Shown piece by piece: positions 28,801-40,936 of a DNA stretch of 64,000 nucleotides. A model generated the notes under the pieces. The model saw only the letters and a list, made by a program, of their open reading frames with translations. It was not told the origin of the DNA and ran no database searches. The stretch spans positions 17,309,962-17,373,961 of the forward strand of contig NC_067121.1 of NCBI RefSeq assembly GCF_021347895.1. The letters run 5' to 3'. Both the position numbers and the translations under genes were made by a program. The first letter of the stretch is position 1, and every line of letters starts with the position of its first letter. The stretch comes from Acanthochromis polyacanthus (taxonomy: Eukaryota > Chordata > Actinopteri > Pomacentridae).

Positions 28801-28863
28801 GCTCAGTGGTGTCAGCCGGAGTATGGAAAATGGCCTATCATGAGCACTTCAGAGGAGGAGAAA
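28801..28863 (+). other. Candidate 63-nt cassette exon in ptprm intron 1
   Basis: A 63-base stretch preceded by a long pyrimidine tract and TTTAAAG, and followed by GAAA|GTAAGTA, a strong donor. Read in phase 1 after exon 1 it is open: 20 full codons (SVVSAGVWKMAYHEHFRGGE) with split codons at both ends, and 63 is divisible by three, so inclusion would keep the downstream frame. It does not match any part of PTPRM I know, and the AAG acceptor is only moderate. An open frame this short has a fair chance (roughly one in three) of occurring at random, so this is only a candidate. Confidence 0.2.
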
Positions 28864-29581
28864 GTAAGTAAAATCATGGAACTCAGAGTCTACCAATATG
28901 GTTCATCATCTTCATATCCCTGGAGTGCCACTCTACATTCAATCATTAGCTGCTGATTTGCAAGTGATTTTATTTACATTCTTGAGAGGCAGTAACAGCT
29001 TGAAGTTCATTCTTGAGGTGGCTGATGTGGCTATGTTATCCGGGAGCTCTGCAGTGGAATGATAATGCCTTGAGATGTGACTGTGTGAAGGATGCCGGAC
29101 AAACAGAGATGCTCTAATTATACACAGCTCCTTCTTCAAATGAAGAGGATAAAAGCTAATGAATCGCACACAGGCCAGCACAGGGGCTGCCTAATGAAGA
29201 GAGAGCGAGAGTCGGAGGGGGAGTGTATCTAAGAGAGAGAGGAGTGTTTGTGTATGTTAGGCATGCTCCAACAATTCTGTGATCTCATCGCCATGTCTAA
29301 AAAAAATTCCTTGTAGGAAAAACAACAACTTACTATGCAGCGGATCATGTTTACAGAAGTCTGCATTCATTGTAGGTGGCTCAGAGAATTCAGGGACTCT
29401 GGAAATTTTCGCTAATTAATGCTCCAAGGGTCTCAATTGTTATTACTGGTGACGAGAAGCAGAAGGATAATGAGGGAGGAGCAGGGGAAGCAGTTTAAAT
29501 CAGGATGTTAGTGTGTCTGCTCAGATGGTGGTTGGGTCTGTTCTTTGTATATAAGGATGGAAGTCAGCTCACTTTTTCTGA

Positions 29582-29638
<57 letters not shown>

Positions 29639-32600
29639 CTTTTCAGAAATGGAAAGTTGACTCCTGCTGATGTGAAAATTAATCCGTATTGGCGACAAAT
29701 GACTGGCAGTCGCACAAGTGGTCTTTCACTCAGATTGAATTGACCCTGAACCCGGCACATTCTTCACTTATCTTCAAAACCTGCCTTTGAATAAGCTCGA
29801 TCTATTCAGCATTGTGGCCTTTAACCCTCAGGTTATTATGTGGATTGAAATCGATTCCGATCGAGCACACTCTGATGTTTGGTTCAGGTGAGCATGTAGC
29901 CTTGACCTAAAGCGCCAGGCTTAATTTCAAGTCTGTCAAATAAAATGCACGTCTCTGCTTTAGTGCCGTAGTCACGTAGTCGAAAGTTAAAAGTTTCTTC
30001 TGTAATTTCGTGAATAACTCAACTTGCCTCCTTCATGGGACAAGTGTACTTGCTAACTTGGAGGAGACTGTCTTTCATGCCAAAAAGCTGTCTACGTAGA
30101 CTGCTGCTGCTCGCACACGCCGAGATGGTGTAGGTGGTGGCAGTGGGAAAGGAGGAAGGGGGGCTGCTACTGCTGTTTCACCTTGTCTCCTGTTATTTAT
30201 TAGGCTTCTGTCAAGGCTCAGGCAGGCAGGTGTACGTCCCTCCTCTTCTCCCTGGATGGGGAGAAAAAGGAGCGGGGAGAGAAGGTTCCCCATCCTGGTT
30301 ATGAGTATAACCAGGGGCAAAATTCCCCATTACTGTCAGTCTGAATCTGTTGCCGTCACATTAGGGTACGTCATGCAGTCATTAATGAATTAAGGCCTGT
30401 TTGAGTGCCATTTATTTGCATTGACTTTACACTGTGTATTTGCCCTTGTGCTAAAAGCTGCCTTGGCTGAACCTATTGACCATTCAACTGTTCAATAATG
30501 AAGTGATCCCTGAGGATGAATTAGGCCTCACTGGGCTTGTCTAATAATGGTTTTTAGTATGGGGGAATACATTTACTATCGCATATTTTTATTGTGTTTT
30601 GAAGAGAAAAGTCAACTTTTATTTACCCACTTTACTGTATGTTTTCAGTGCAGTTGTACCCCTCTGTCATATGATCACACAGCTAACAGTTGAGTATACT
30701 ATTATCCATCCTTATCCTCCACTTCTTCCCTCCAAAGCAGAATGTACCTGATTATACTCCTATCGGTCACACTCTTGCGCCTTTTTGGTGGCTGTTATCT
30801 GTTAGCGGTGGAGGCTCCTTGGGGATGCATACAGCCGATAAGAGACAGTTGTTCTGTAAACACCCCTCTGACCTCCTCAGGCTGGGCTGGCTCCTTTTCA
30901 AATGGCTCTCTTTTGTATTGGCCCTAAGCTCAAACCTCTGCGTGACTGATTCCCCAGGGGGACCTTTAATGGCATTACTGTACGCTCTGCACCACAGAGG
31001 GTGGTCACTCCAGAGCTGCCAGAGCTAGAGGAGGGTAGGAGGAAGAATAAATGAATGGGAGCTGATGCTGGAGAACAGATGTGCTGTAGTGTCTTACTGA
31101 AAACATTCAGAAAATGAGGCTTTTTATATAAATGACCTCTGCATGCTCCTGAACTCCAACTAGCTTGTGGAAATGGGATGATAAGACGATACAGCAGTGT
31201 CTTCCTTTACTGTCAATCAAAATTTTAGTTTTTAACCAAGTGGCAAATCTCCTCTCACAACATGAATCATATTCCCACTTGTGCTTGTTCCTATGACAGT
31301 TTGTTTACTCACTGAAATCTGACACGAGTCAAGTGCATCAATAGCTCTTCTACCGACAACTTGGCTTACTGCAGGCCCTCCACTATTACAGATGATCAGC
31401 ATGGCCGATGTCAGCTCAGTTTCTAGCACATTCCTTGTTTAATTTGCCAACATGCCTGAGAAAATAAAGGTTAGAAAAATCAGTAGCCACAGGCTGTGCT
31501 GCAGCAAACTGTTCTACTCATTTTCATTTTGGTGTTAAACACTGCTACATCGACACAGCTATTCAGACACACAGCTGCAGGGCCTCTGTTAAAGACAGAG
31601 CAAACACAAAACAATAACTGGAAAAGATGATGCTTGGCTTGGAGCTTGACTTCCACCCTGTAATCAGAGTTTACCACGCTAAAGAAATTACAGGGCGCAG
31701 GAGTCATTAGAAGTGTGGGTGAAGCTCCGCTTTTCAAAGGGAAACAAAGTTGAAAACGCGATTTTGGAATAATGCACATCTGAATAAACAAACCGGTGAA
31801 AATCTGACAATTTAATTGTAATGATAGTACGCTGGCAGCCAGAAGGATACATTCTGTTGAATGTGATGCCTTAAAGACTTATTGGTATCAGAGTAAAAGG
31901 GGGAGTAATTAATGGTGGATAGCCTGAAGTGTTGTTGGTTTTTCAGCAACGTTATCATCAATTCGACTGCCTCAGTGTCATATCATGACAAACAGCACTA
32001 GACTTAAAGAAGTTACAACAGAATCAGCCACACATGTTTACCGTAATTTTAGAAAAACCATCACATTAAAATGAAACAATCTTACTTTGGTGAATTTATG
32101 TTTTCAATGCAGCTTGTCACTTTCACTGCATATTAGCCTAAAGGGCTACAACTTAAAATGAACGCAATTGAAATATTCTTCTGTGTAGTGAACATTATTG
32201 GCCACCGCTGAAGCTATAGTTTGACAGAACTGCAAACATATATTTTCCCTGTTCCACTTAGTCTTTGAGCAACTCCCGAGGCTAACTGAGGATTTCCTTG
32301 TTGCCATTCCCAGATGTCTAAATGGGACATTATTCATGACAGGATCCCAGCTGAAGCTAGTGTGTGGAGAGATTTGTTAGAAGAGGCAAACACAAGAAAG
32401 AACCCTGAACAGAAAAGATTCCTCCGTTTTATCACCACATACGTTTAACCAAATCTAAATATGTTCTTATTGTCTTGTCAGCTGATGTTTGCTGCTGTGT
32501 GAATGGTTGATACTAGCGAACATATAATAAAAGAAACAGCAAGAAGGGACAACGAGCCATTGACGTCATAACCTAGATAGCTTTCATTTGCTGCTTTGTG

Positions 32601-32651
32601 TTGCTTGTCATGGAGTTGGTATGTATGCCTCCAATTTTAATGGAACCTTTT
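28864..32651 (+). other. ptprm intron 1, second segment
   Basis: No gene recognised. It includes a (TA)n microsatellite at 29584-29639. Short frames on both strands show no family resemblance. Confidence 0.4.
29584..29639. repeat. (TA)n microsatellite
   Basis: ATATATAT over about 55 bases with one TTTA interruption near 29611. Confidence 0.95.
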
Positions 32652-32751
32652 CCAGCTGACTCAGGGTGAAGGCAGGGGGCACCCTGGACAGTTCACCAGT
32701 CTATCACAGATCTACACATTGAGACAAACAAGCACACATTCACACCTAAAC
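32652..32751 (-). repeat. tRNA-derived SINE (copy 3), internal/3' fragment
   Basis: On the minus strand it carries the TAGGTGTGAATGTG, TGATAGACTGGTGAAC, GTCCAGGGTGCCCCCTGCC and GAGTCAGCTGG blocks of the family; the head and the TGGA tail are absent. Confidence 0.85.
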
Positions 32752-33592
32752 TTTTTGTTCCATAATCATTTTAAGTTCTCACATACTTTTGAAGTCTTGG
32801 GTTTTTCAAAAGTTGGACTTTCCTGCTGCCACTGTCTGAAACAATAGCACCGACTGCAGCTGACCAATACTGGGAGCCAACTGGAGCCACAACTGATGTC
32901 ATGACACACCAATAAGTGATACAAATTTGTTATAACATACTGAAGTAATAAAAAAAGCATGGGGAAAAGTATGGCGTTGACATCACCAATTATGCCAACT
33001 TATTGCGGCAGCTCTATAATAGAGCTTCTGTGATACGATACATTTTGTTTGTTTTCTGCGGTAATCTAATTAGCAGAGATGATGCCATTGTTACAGCGTT
33101 CACTTAACTGTACAAAAACATTAGCTATGGATTTGTTTAATAAGTTGAAATATGTGATTTCAGCAGCAGAAATAGAAACATTTTGATTTGTTCTGAAATG
33201 GAAAGGTATGGTGGTAGTTCAGCATATGGTTCTCATGACACATATACAAAAAATGAGTTTGAGGTCTTGAAGTTTTGTCAGATTTTGTGATTCTCTGCAC
33301 ATTAAAATAATTCAACATTTTACCTGCAGTTAATGAAAAGTTAATACATGTCACATCTATCATTTATTTTGTCTCCTGGATTTATATTACAAGCAGTTTA
33401 GTTCCCTTTTATAGGCAGATCTTTCTGAATATGTATACTGCTCCATCCTGTGTTACTTATTGAAGCCAAAATGCACCAAGTCTTACATTCAATCTACTCA
33501 TGTCCTTGTCAGCCTCATAACCTAATTAAATATTTCGTTGCTTAAATAATTTCTTCTCTGCAGTTAAGGTTTTTGTTGAAAATTGAAATACA
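32752..33592 (+). other. ptprm intron 1, short segment without features
   Basis: Nothing recognised on either strand. Confidence 0.4.
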
Positions 33593-33815
33593 TACACTAG
33601 AAATATCCTTATTTTTGAAAGAAAATAATTTTTTCAATGATTTCCAGCAGCCATCACTCCTGCGTTCTAATGCTACATTGTGTTAGCTAGTCGTATTTAA
33701 AGGCTAATTGATGATTAGAAAACTCTTGTGCAATTATGTTAGTACGTGAATAAAAGTGTGAGTTTTCATGGAAACATGAAATTATCTGGGTGACCCCAAA
33801 CTTTTGAACGGGGTA
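33593..33815. mobile_element. Tc1-type MITE, family B (copy 4), internally deleted
   Basis: The right end (GACCCCAAACTTTTGAACGG) is intact. At the left only TACACTA remains before the internal GAAATATCCTTATTTTTGAA, so about 20 bases of the left inverted repeat are missing, and about 130 bases of interior are missing after TTTTTTCAATGA. Total 223 bp against about 375. Confidence 0.85.
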
Positions 33816-35699
33816 TATATTTTTTTAAATAGCCCTGTGTGTCCACTTCACCCTACCTGACACTGACAGTAGGTTTACTGGACATGGCTGCACGCACAGT
33901 AGTGTCCTTAGAGAAAACAGCAGTGGAAGCTTTCTATAACATGAGAACGTGAGCAGAATCAAGTGATGGTATTAGTGAATTTTCTATGCATGCCTTGGTT
34001 GAACAAACCGGTGTGGCTCCTCTTTGGAGCAGCTCTGCAGCCTTATTTTGTCGCTGGGAAGTTGCAGGAGCTTCAACCAGTGTCCTGGTAAAGCATAAGT
34101 CCACAGGCTGGGTTCAGAGGATGAATAATTCACTCCCATGAGCCCAGACCTCTTGCAGTGAGACTAATATTCAGCAGCACCTGTGTATCTGAAAATCTCC
34201 TCCCTTCAACCCACCAGGTTCCTTTCCCTGGGGGAAACTTCACCCCAGCATCACCCCAGCTGTGCTTTCTCCAAACTGTCAGCAAGGCTCTGCCGTAGCT
34301 GGAAATGTACAGACGAGATATAACTCAGTGTAGACTACTGTGTGACAGGACTCAAAAATAGTGAGAACATAATGAAGGCAGGGTGTTGAACCTCAATTAT
34401 TTACTAGTATTGACAGACATGTATCACCAACTGTTGAAAACAATCAAGCTGCACAAGCTGGAGCCAGATGTCTGGGTAGTAATCTTGTTTACTTGTTATT
34501 GATCATATTTCTCTCAGTCCTGTGTGGAGTTTGCATCACTATTCATGTGATATGATTGAAAGCTCCAGAATTGCTTCTAAGTTAACCTCACAGTGAAACT
34601 GTTTTCTCAGCTGCTGTTTTATCACCTTACTCACCATTTTGACATCATTGATATTTTTAGAATGAAATTTTCACTTCATTTAGTCATTCTTACTAAAAGC
34701 CAGATTTTATAATGGCAGTAATATTAAAATTTTCAAATGACTCTTGACCCTAAACATACAAACAACTGCTAATCAACTGCAGGTAGAGCTTTTAAATATT
34801 TTTTCTCTGTTAGGTTTCATGTCGAGCACACGCATGACCTGACTTGGGTTTGAGGTCAACCATCTGAATTTTCAGCTCTTTCCGTCATTCTGCATTTCAT
34901 CAGTCAGCCTTCATTTCTGTAAATGTCTCAACAAAAGACAGTCAAGCGTTGACAGATTGTCTGCATGCATGTATGTCTGTGTTTGTGCACATGAACACAG
35001 AGATGGTGTTTACAGTTTGTGTGTGGTGTGTACTTGGATGTGTATTGTCATGAATAGTTGGTGCTGGTATTTTGTGTGTGTTGTGTATGTACAGTGTGTT
35101 TTCCTCCTTGTCCCTGTGTGTCAGGTAGTAGACCCATCTCAGGCTTATTATCGGGGATGTGACAGAAGGCGGCAGCGCCAGCGCCTTAATGAAACCTAGG
35201 CCCTGGCTAATTGGTGACACCGTGGCACGAGGATATGAAAGAGCCAGCAACCAGACTGGCATTACGGAAGAGGACAGCGGGTCCGGCCTGCACACTACTG
35301 AATTAAGCTTGTCATGTTCATTTGTAGAACACACAGAAGGAGGGTACACCTACACTCTTCTTATCAAAAAAATACAAACCCTTTCCTAACCAAAGACAGC
35401 TCTGGTAATCAGGTAACCACATTTTTTTTTACTTAGAAGAGTTTTCCTTTTCAAGCTTCTCCTTTTCGTTTTACCTTGTCAAGTCTCTCTCTTTTTCTTT
35501 CCCTGGCAAAGAATCAGGTTTGGCAGGATGAACCTGCATTCCTTTCTTCGTGGTGCTCAGCTTTCTCAAAATGTATTTAAGTCACATAACCTAAAAGAGT
35601 CTTGAATGGGTTTATTATTGAAAGAAAATAAAATCATTCATTTGTTTCTATTAGTAGGGTCATATTTATAAGCCATTCTACAATTCTACGTTTCTAAAG
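33816..35699 (+). other. ptprm intron 1, segment without genes
   Basis: No supported gene or repeat. A GT-rich stretch lies around 34965-35125. Confidence 0.4.
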
Positions 35700-35790
35700 T
35701 TTCCTTTAGCAGACACTTTTATCCAAAGCGACATACATCTGAGAGTAGATGTACAAGTTGCAAGTAAGCAACATGTACCCTAAATCAGGG
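35700..35790 (+). repeat. Old fish interspersed repeat fragment
   Basis: TTTAGCAGACACTTTTATCC then AAAGCGACATACATCTGAG is a motif found in many teleost repeats. Only about 90 bases survive, and I cannot name the family. Confidence 0.5.
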
Positions 35791-35816
35791 AACACGCTCG
35801 TGGATTTTACCCATAC

Positions 35817-36384
35817 TGTCATGGCTCCTCCCTCTCCTGCTCGGTGATCCAGCTTATTACCAGCGGCTGTGACAGGGCGCAGCTACTCACAATGAGCAAT
35901 CAACGCAGCATAAAGCCTGGCTCTTCCCTCGGCTTGTTGCTGGGCCATTGCATGCTGGACTCCGTCAAACTCACATCGCTGTCTGGACTCTGTCTCCATA
36001 TGGATTACCTCGCCTGCTCCTCAACCCAGAAACCCTCCTCTGCTCTGCACCCCTCCATCTGCTCCCGGTCTGTCTGCCTCTCTGCCCTCGCCACACTCCC
36101 TCCACCGGCTCCCTCAGCTCTGCCTCTGTTCCATCTCCCAAACCCCGGACATTTGTGTGTCACCTCTCCCCGTTTTTCGTTTAGATTATCTCCCTCCACG
36201 GCCGTCTGGTCCATCGCCCTCTGTTTAGTTTTAGTTTAGTTTACCCCTGTCTGGTTTTATTCCCTGTGCCTCCCACTTGGAGTGTTTTTCTGTTTATCCT
36301 TATTTTTACACATTAAATCCATATTAATTCACCTGCCTGCCTGTTTTGCCTGCTTTTTGGGTTCTACACACCTAGCTTGTAACA
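35817..36384 (+). mobile_element. Solo LTR of an LTR retrotransposon
   Basis: A 568-bp block that starts TGTCATGGCTCC and ends CTAGCTTGTAACA, giving the TG...CA ends of an LTR. It is flanked by a perfect 5-bp duplication CATAC (35812-35816 and 36385-36389), the mark of integrase-mediated insertion. A CATTAAAT poly(A)-like signal lies near 36311, followed by a GCCTGCC-rich tail, in keeping with an R-U5 layout. No internal retroelement sequence is present, so it arose by recombination between two LTRs. A 131-codon open frame across it is incidental. Confidence 0.82.
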
Positions 36385-36644
36385 CATACAGCTTCATTTG
36401 GCTTGGTAAAGCCAGTAGTGTATTGTGGCGAGTGTTACTTTGTGTTGGAAAACTTTAAACAGATATTGTTGTATAACATAAATTACTGCCACACTTTACT
36501 GACTCTTGTGCTACTGTGACAACGCATTTTAACTTGGCATTAACATTAACTTAGCCATTTGCTATCACCTTGGTTGGGCTCTGAGATATTTTTACATTTT
36601 GATTCTGCTCATCAATTCCGAAACAGATTTCATTTACGCTAGAT

Positions 36645-37600
36645 CAGGGGTCGGCAACCCACAGCTCCGGAGCCACATGCGGCTCTTTCATCCCTCTGTT
36701 GTGACTCCCTGCAACTTTGGAAAATAAATAATCAGCAGGCTATTTAAAAAAAAAAAATTTATTTTAGATTGTTAATTTTTAAAATTTAATTCTAATTTGA
36801 AGATTATGGTGATCTTGTAACACCAAAATAAAACGTCTTAATTTTTTGTCTGTCAAAATATGCGTCCCAGCCGTCAATCTCCGACACTCGCCGGCCTGCG
36901 GGTATTCATTTGGAGTCCTGTTCATCTTCCAGTGTTTGCTCTACATTCATTCAGCAGCGGCGGGCCACCATTTCTAAGTCCTAGCCGTCACTCCTTCAAA
37001 TTTCTTTCTTTTTTTTATTGTCGCATGTCTCCACCTTCACAGCAGAGTCCTGCATTGTGTCGGGTACTCGCGAGTACTGAGGTAAACTACGGATAACTGT
37101 CTTGCTCAGTATCTACTCTTTTGATATGTCAGGTTAATACGACGTTACTTGCGAGAGTACGGCTCGAATCGATGTCACGTCCAGCATCCAGGCAGCAGAT
37201 CAGAGAGTCAGAGGAGTGTCGTCTTGGAAAACAGGGCAGCGACTTAACGGCGAAAAGTTATTAGGTTAAGATAAATAGATTTTACAAGTTAAATAGACAT
37301 TCACAAATTATTGATTTCCAGCTAACATTACTTAACATATGAGATCCAAGAGCAAAATGACATTAACCAAGTAAGATAAATATTAGTGGTAGGACACAAT
37401 TAAAAAAAAAAAAGAATCTATCTAATTAGAGGCTTTGTAATTAATCACGACTGATAAACAAGGCATAGAGGTAAATAATCGATATATGCAATGTTGTCTT
37501 CATTTTAAATGCCAAAAGGATTTTGCGGCTCCCGGTGTTTTCTTTTCTGTGGGAAATGGGTCGAAATGGCTCTTTGAGTGTCAAAGGTTGCCGACCCCTG
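36645..37600. mobile_element. hAT-type nonautonomous transposon
   Basis: A 956-bp element with perfect 15-bp terminal inverted repeats, CAGGGGTCGGCAACC and GGTTGCCGACCCCTG. It is flanked by an 8-bp target duplication with one mismatch (CGCTAGAT / CGCTAGAA), diagnostic of hAT insertion. Subterminal AGCCACATGCGGCTC and AATGGCTCTTTGAGT are typical of this group. The middle (about 36860-37240) is more GC- and CpG-rich than its surroundings and may be a leftover promoter of an autonomous parent. No transposase frame is recognisable. Confidence 0.85.
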
Positions 37601-37615
37601 CGCTAGAACATAAAC

Positions 37616-37979
37616 GAGGCTGCACAGTGGCCTAGTGGTTAGCACTTTTGCCTTGCAAAAGGAAGATCCCCGGTTCGAATCCCGGGGTGGGCCTGGGATC
37701 TGTCTGCATGGAGTTTGCATGTTCTCCCTGTGCATGCGTGGGTTTTCTCTGGGTACTCCAGCTTCCTCCCACAGTCCAGAAAAAAATATGCTGAGGTTAA
37801 TTGGTTACTCTAAATTGCCAGTAGGTGTAAATGTTAGTGTGATTGGTTGTCTGTATATGTAGCCCTGCGACAGACTGGCGACCTGTCCAGGGTGTCCCCT
37901 GCCTTCGCCCGAGTCAGCTGGGATAGGCTCCAGCGACCCTAGTGAGGATAAAGCGTGTATAGAGAATGGATGGATGGAT
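37616..37979 (+). repeat. tRNA-derived SINE (copy 4), full length with intact A and B boxes
   Basis: Best-preserved copy. The A box TGGCCTAGTGG is at 37628-37638 and the B box GGTTCGAATCC at 37672-37682, both matching the pol III consensus, with 33 bases between them. The body runs through GCATGGAGTTTGCATG, TAGCCCTGCGACAGACTGG and GTCAGCTGGGATAGGCTCC to a GGATGGATGGAT tail. A probable imperfect target duplication is TAGAACATAAAC / TAGAACACAAGC. It inserted 15 bases beyond the hAT element. Confidence 0.92.
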
Positions 37980-40936
37980 AGAACACAAGCAGTGTACCTC
38001 CTGCTGTCTGCACCATTGTGCGAGCTGAATGCCTGCATGTCTTTCAGTTTCATGACCTATTTGTTCTAATAAAGTGTGAGTCTAACATTATTATCACAGC
38101 CTAACCTACACAGCCGTTGCTGAGTTACAGCACAAATTGTACGATTGCCCCATAATACTTACTTTACTTGGTAATCACAATGCTATAGGGTTATTATTAG
38201 AACCCTATAACATTATTTCTCATGTATCTCAAGAACTAATGCTCTGATGACACATTAAATACTGATTAACAGGTGTTTTCTTGTTTTAAATGACACAAAT
38301 GATGCAGAAATATCATATGGGATCAGGCAAGTGCAGCTAATATTGTCTGCACAGTTGAATACCACTATAGTGGTGAGTGAATAAATATGTTTCTTTTGCA
38401 ATTTGGGTTAACCAGCCCTTGCAGCTTGGACTGGGTGGAAGTGCCAGAGGTTGTCGGTGGTTCTTCCTGTCTTGCTCTAGGCTGGCTGACTGACCCCTCT
38501 CCTGCACAGAAAACCAGCTTGGCTCCCTAATGTCCACAAGAGCTTGAGGGCTCCTTCCAGGGTGTCAGAGCTGACCTTTCCCTGTTGGTACGAAGAGTAT
38601 CGTACATCCGGCCTCTATCTGTCATGCCCCCAGTTGTGTTTATGCCTCAGAAAGAACCACAGGGGCCGGCTGTAATGTTGTGTTGGAGTAAAGGGAAATG
38701 AGGTGCCGTATGTGATGTTACTCAGCTGGTCTCATACTGGTAATGATCGCTTTTTGCTGGATTTATTTCTACCACCAATTGTTACCTGTAACTGATCATG
38801 TAAAGTGCATTATGAGGAATGACTCACTGTGACAAATAGCATCTCATACACATTTCTTGAAGGTAAGAAATCTGTTTGAACTCAGGAAAATATACTGTTG
38901 CATTTATAAGAAAGCCAAGTCCTGCAACTACAAAGCGTTTAAATCCCTGTCTATCCTCTGTCTTCACTGGTCCTCATCTGAGGCTAAGCTTACTTGTTCC
39001 AATAGATTGTGATGAAAGCTGTGGCTGGGCTGACCATGTTGTTTAGGCTAATGACCTGATCAAACATCCTCTGTGCTCATGGGCTGACAAGCCTCACAAC
39101 AAATCAGATTTCCTTCCACTACACTTCTCTTCTTCTGACTCAAGTGACTGATCTAGCCCAATTCTGTGATCCGGCTGTCCTCGACTACATGGGGAGATCA
39201 AAGAAGACAAAACCATTTACATAAAAGATTATGTATGAGTTGTAATTAGCGTCTTCCTCAGCAGTGACAACAGGAAAATATGTGATTTTAGGCTGGAAGA
39301 TGAACCAAAGGTGGGATGAGATTTATAATAACCAGATCTGAGCTTCAGCGTCACATTTTTAATTGAAGAAATCCCCATAGATGGTTCGGCTTTTCCTGGA
39401 GCACCTGACTCAGAAAAGTTAGATTAGGATTAGTCTTATTAATTTTTCTTAATGCATTCCTGCACATTCATTTTCTCCAAGATAATTAACTGGTTTTACT
39501 TTGATGGCTTGCCTCCTAATTTCATATGCCCAAGTGTACAGCTGGCAACCCTGGCAATGCATATCTTTTAAGCACACTACCTACAAATTCCTCCTATAAA
39601 ATGAGGTTATTTCATCTCCAGATTCTATTGAAAATCATATTGTAGTTGTCATATTACATGACGGTACTGCACTGTGATTTAGAGTGAGTGATGCAAGACT
39701 GTTCCTTTAGGCAAAAATGGATTTTTTGTGCACTCTGATACGGCTGCCATTTTTATTGCATGTGGAGACATTTTTCTGAAGATGTGTCAATTGACAAAGC
39801 TTAAAGAGAAATCTTTTTAATGTGCCTGTGCTACAGCATGTCATTAGAGGCAATTTCCCTGCCACAGAAGAGGGTCAGCAGAGGCGGGTCACATTGTTTT
39901 GTGCGCTCATTAGACTATTATCTGGAATTGTGGAAGACGACAATTTTTGAAATTTCATTTAAATGTTATAAGCAGCTTTGCGAGGTGGAAGTTCATCTCA
40001 CACACTTGTAAAGGGTGCTATTTTCAGAAATTAAATAGGACGCCCTGGGATGTGTGTACCTTATCTCATACTAACTGTAGTGCACACACACTACGGAGCA
40101 CTTACAGTGGCAAGGCATAGAGACTTATCCTCATTGTGGGAGGAGCTGACATTTACTTGAAAATTCACCTTTGGTTCTGCCTCTGGATTTATGATATCAC
40201 TCTTATCTGGATTCCATCACAATTTTTCATTACTGTTGTACTCTACCAATGCGTGACTTTCTGTCATGGCTTGTAAGCTTTGCCCTCAGAATAATCCTGA
40301 GTTGTGTGAATACTTGGTCTTAAAATGCATGCAATATGTAAGTATGCGCTGTCATGCACTGACATTTCAGATGTTTGCATTAGGTTTGCACTGAGGCCTC
40401 TCGTGGTCATGTTGGACTGGATGCCTGGCAATCCGCTGGCTGCAGCAGTGAAACATTCAAACCCTTCACTTAATTAATGTTTCACCCGAGTTGCTCCAAT
40501 TCTGTCAATCCTTAATTCCAAGAGGAATATTATTCCTTTGCCCGTTTAATTCGTTTTTAAACATCTTTCAATTACTTGGAATTTATAAAGCTTTGCTTAA
40601 CATGTTTAATATATCTACACTATTACTCTCATAGGAGGAAGTCAGCAGGAGCTTGTCTTGAAGCGTTTGCTTTTCTAGGAATTTTTTTCTTCGTGGGTTG
40701 CCTTTTGTTTTTATATTTTCTTGACTCTGTCATACTAAAGAGCACTGTCCTTGGACATGAGTGGACTCTGAAATAGAGGCTGAACCGCTCTAGGCTGATG
40801 ATGTTTGACAGAATGCTTGTTGAAAGGAATATGGGCAGAAATTTGTTCCATCAGAAGCTGAATTTAAATGATTTATATTAGAACTTGAATAATTGGATTT
40901 AATTATTTGAATAATTTAAATCAAATATTGAAAGAG
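37980..40936 (+). other. ptprm intron 1, segment without genes
   Basis: About 3 kb of intron in which I recognise no exon or repeat. The final 80 bases are AT-rich. Confidence 0.4.

Noticed and set aside
30075..30320. Pro-rich minus-strand open frame of 81 codons
   Set aside because: Low-complexity proline run, no conserved features, within chance length.
35844..36239. 131-codon open frame, Ser/Pro/Leu rich
   Set aside because: It lies entirely inside the solo LTR and has no match to retroelement proteins; low-complexity composition explains it.
37628..37682. tRNA-like A and B boxes as a possible tRNA gene
   Set aside because: No cloverleaf can be drawn and the sequence continues into the SINE body; it is a tRNA-derived SINE head.
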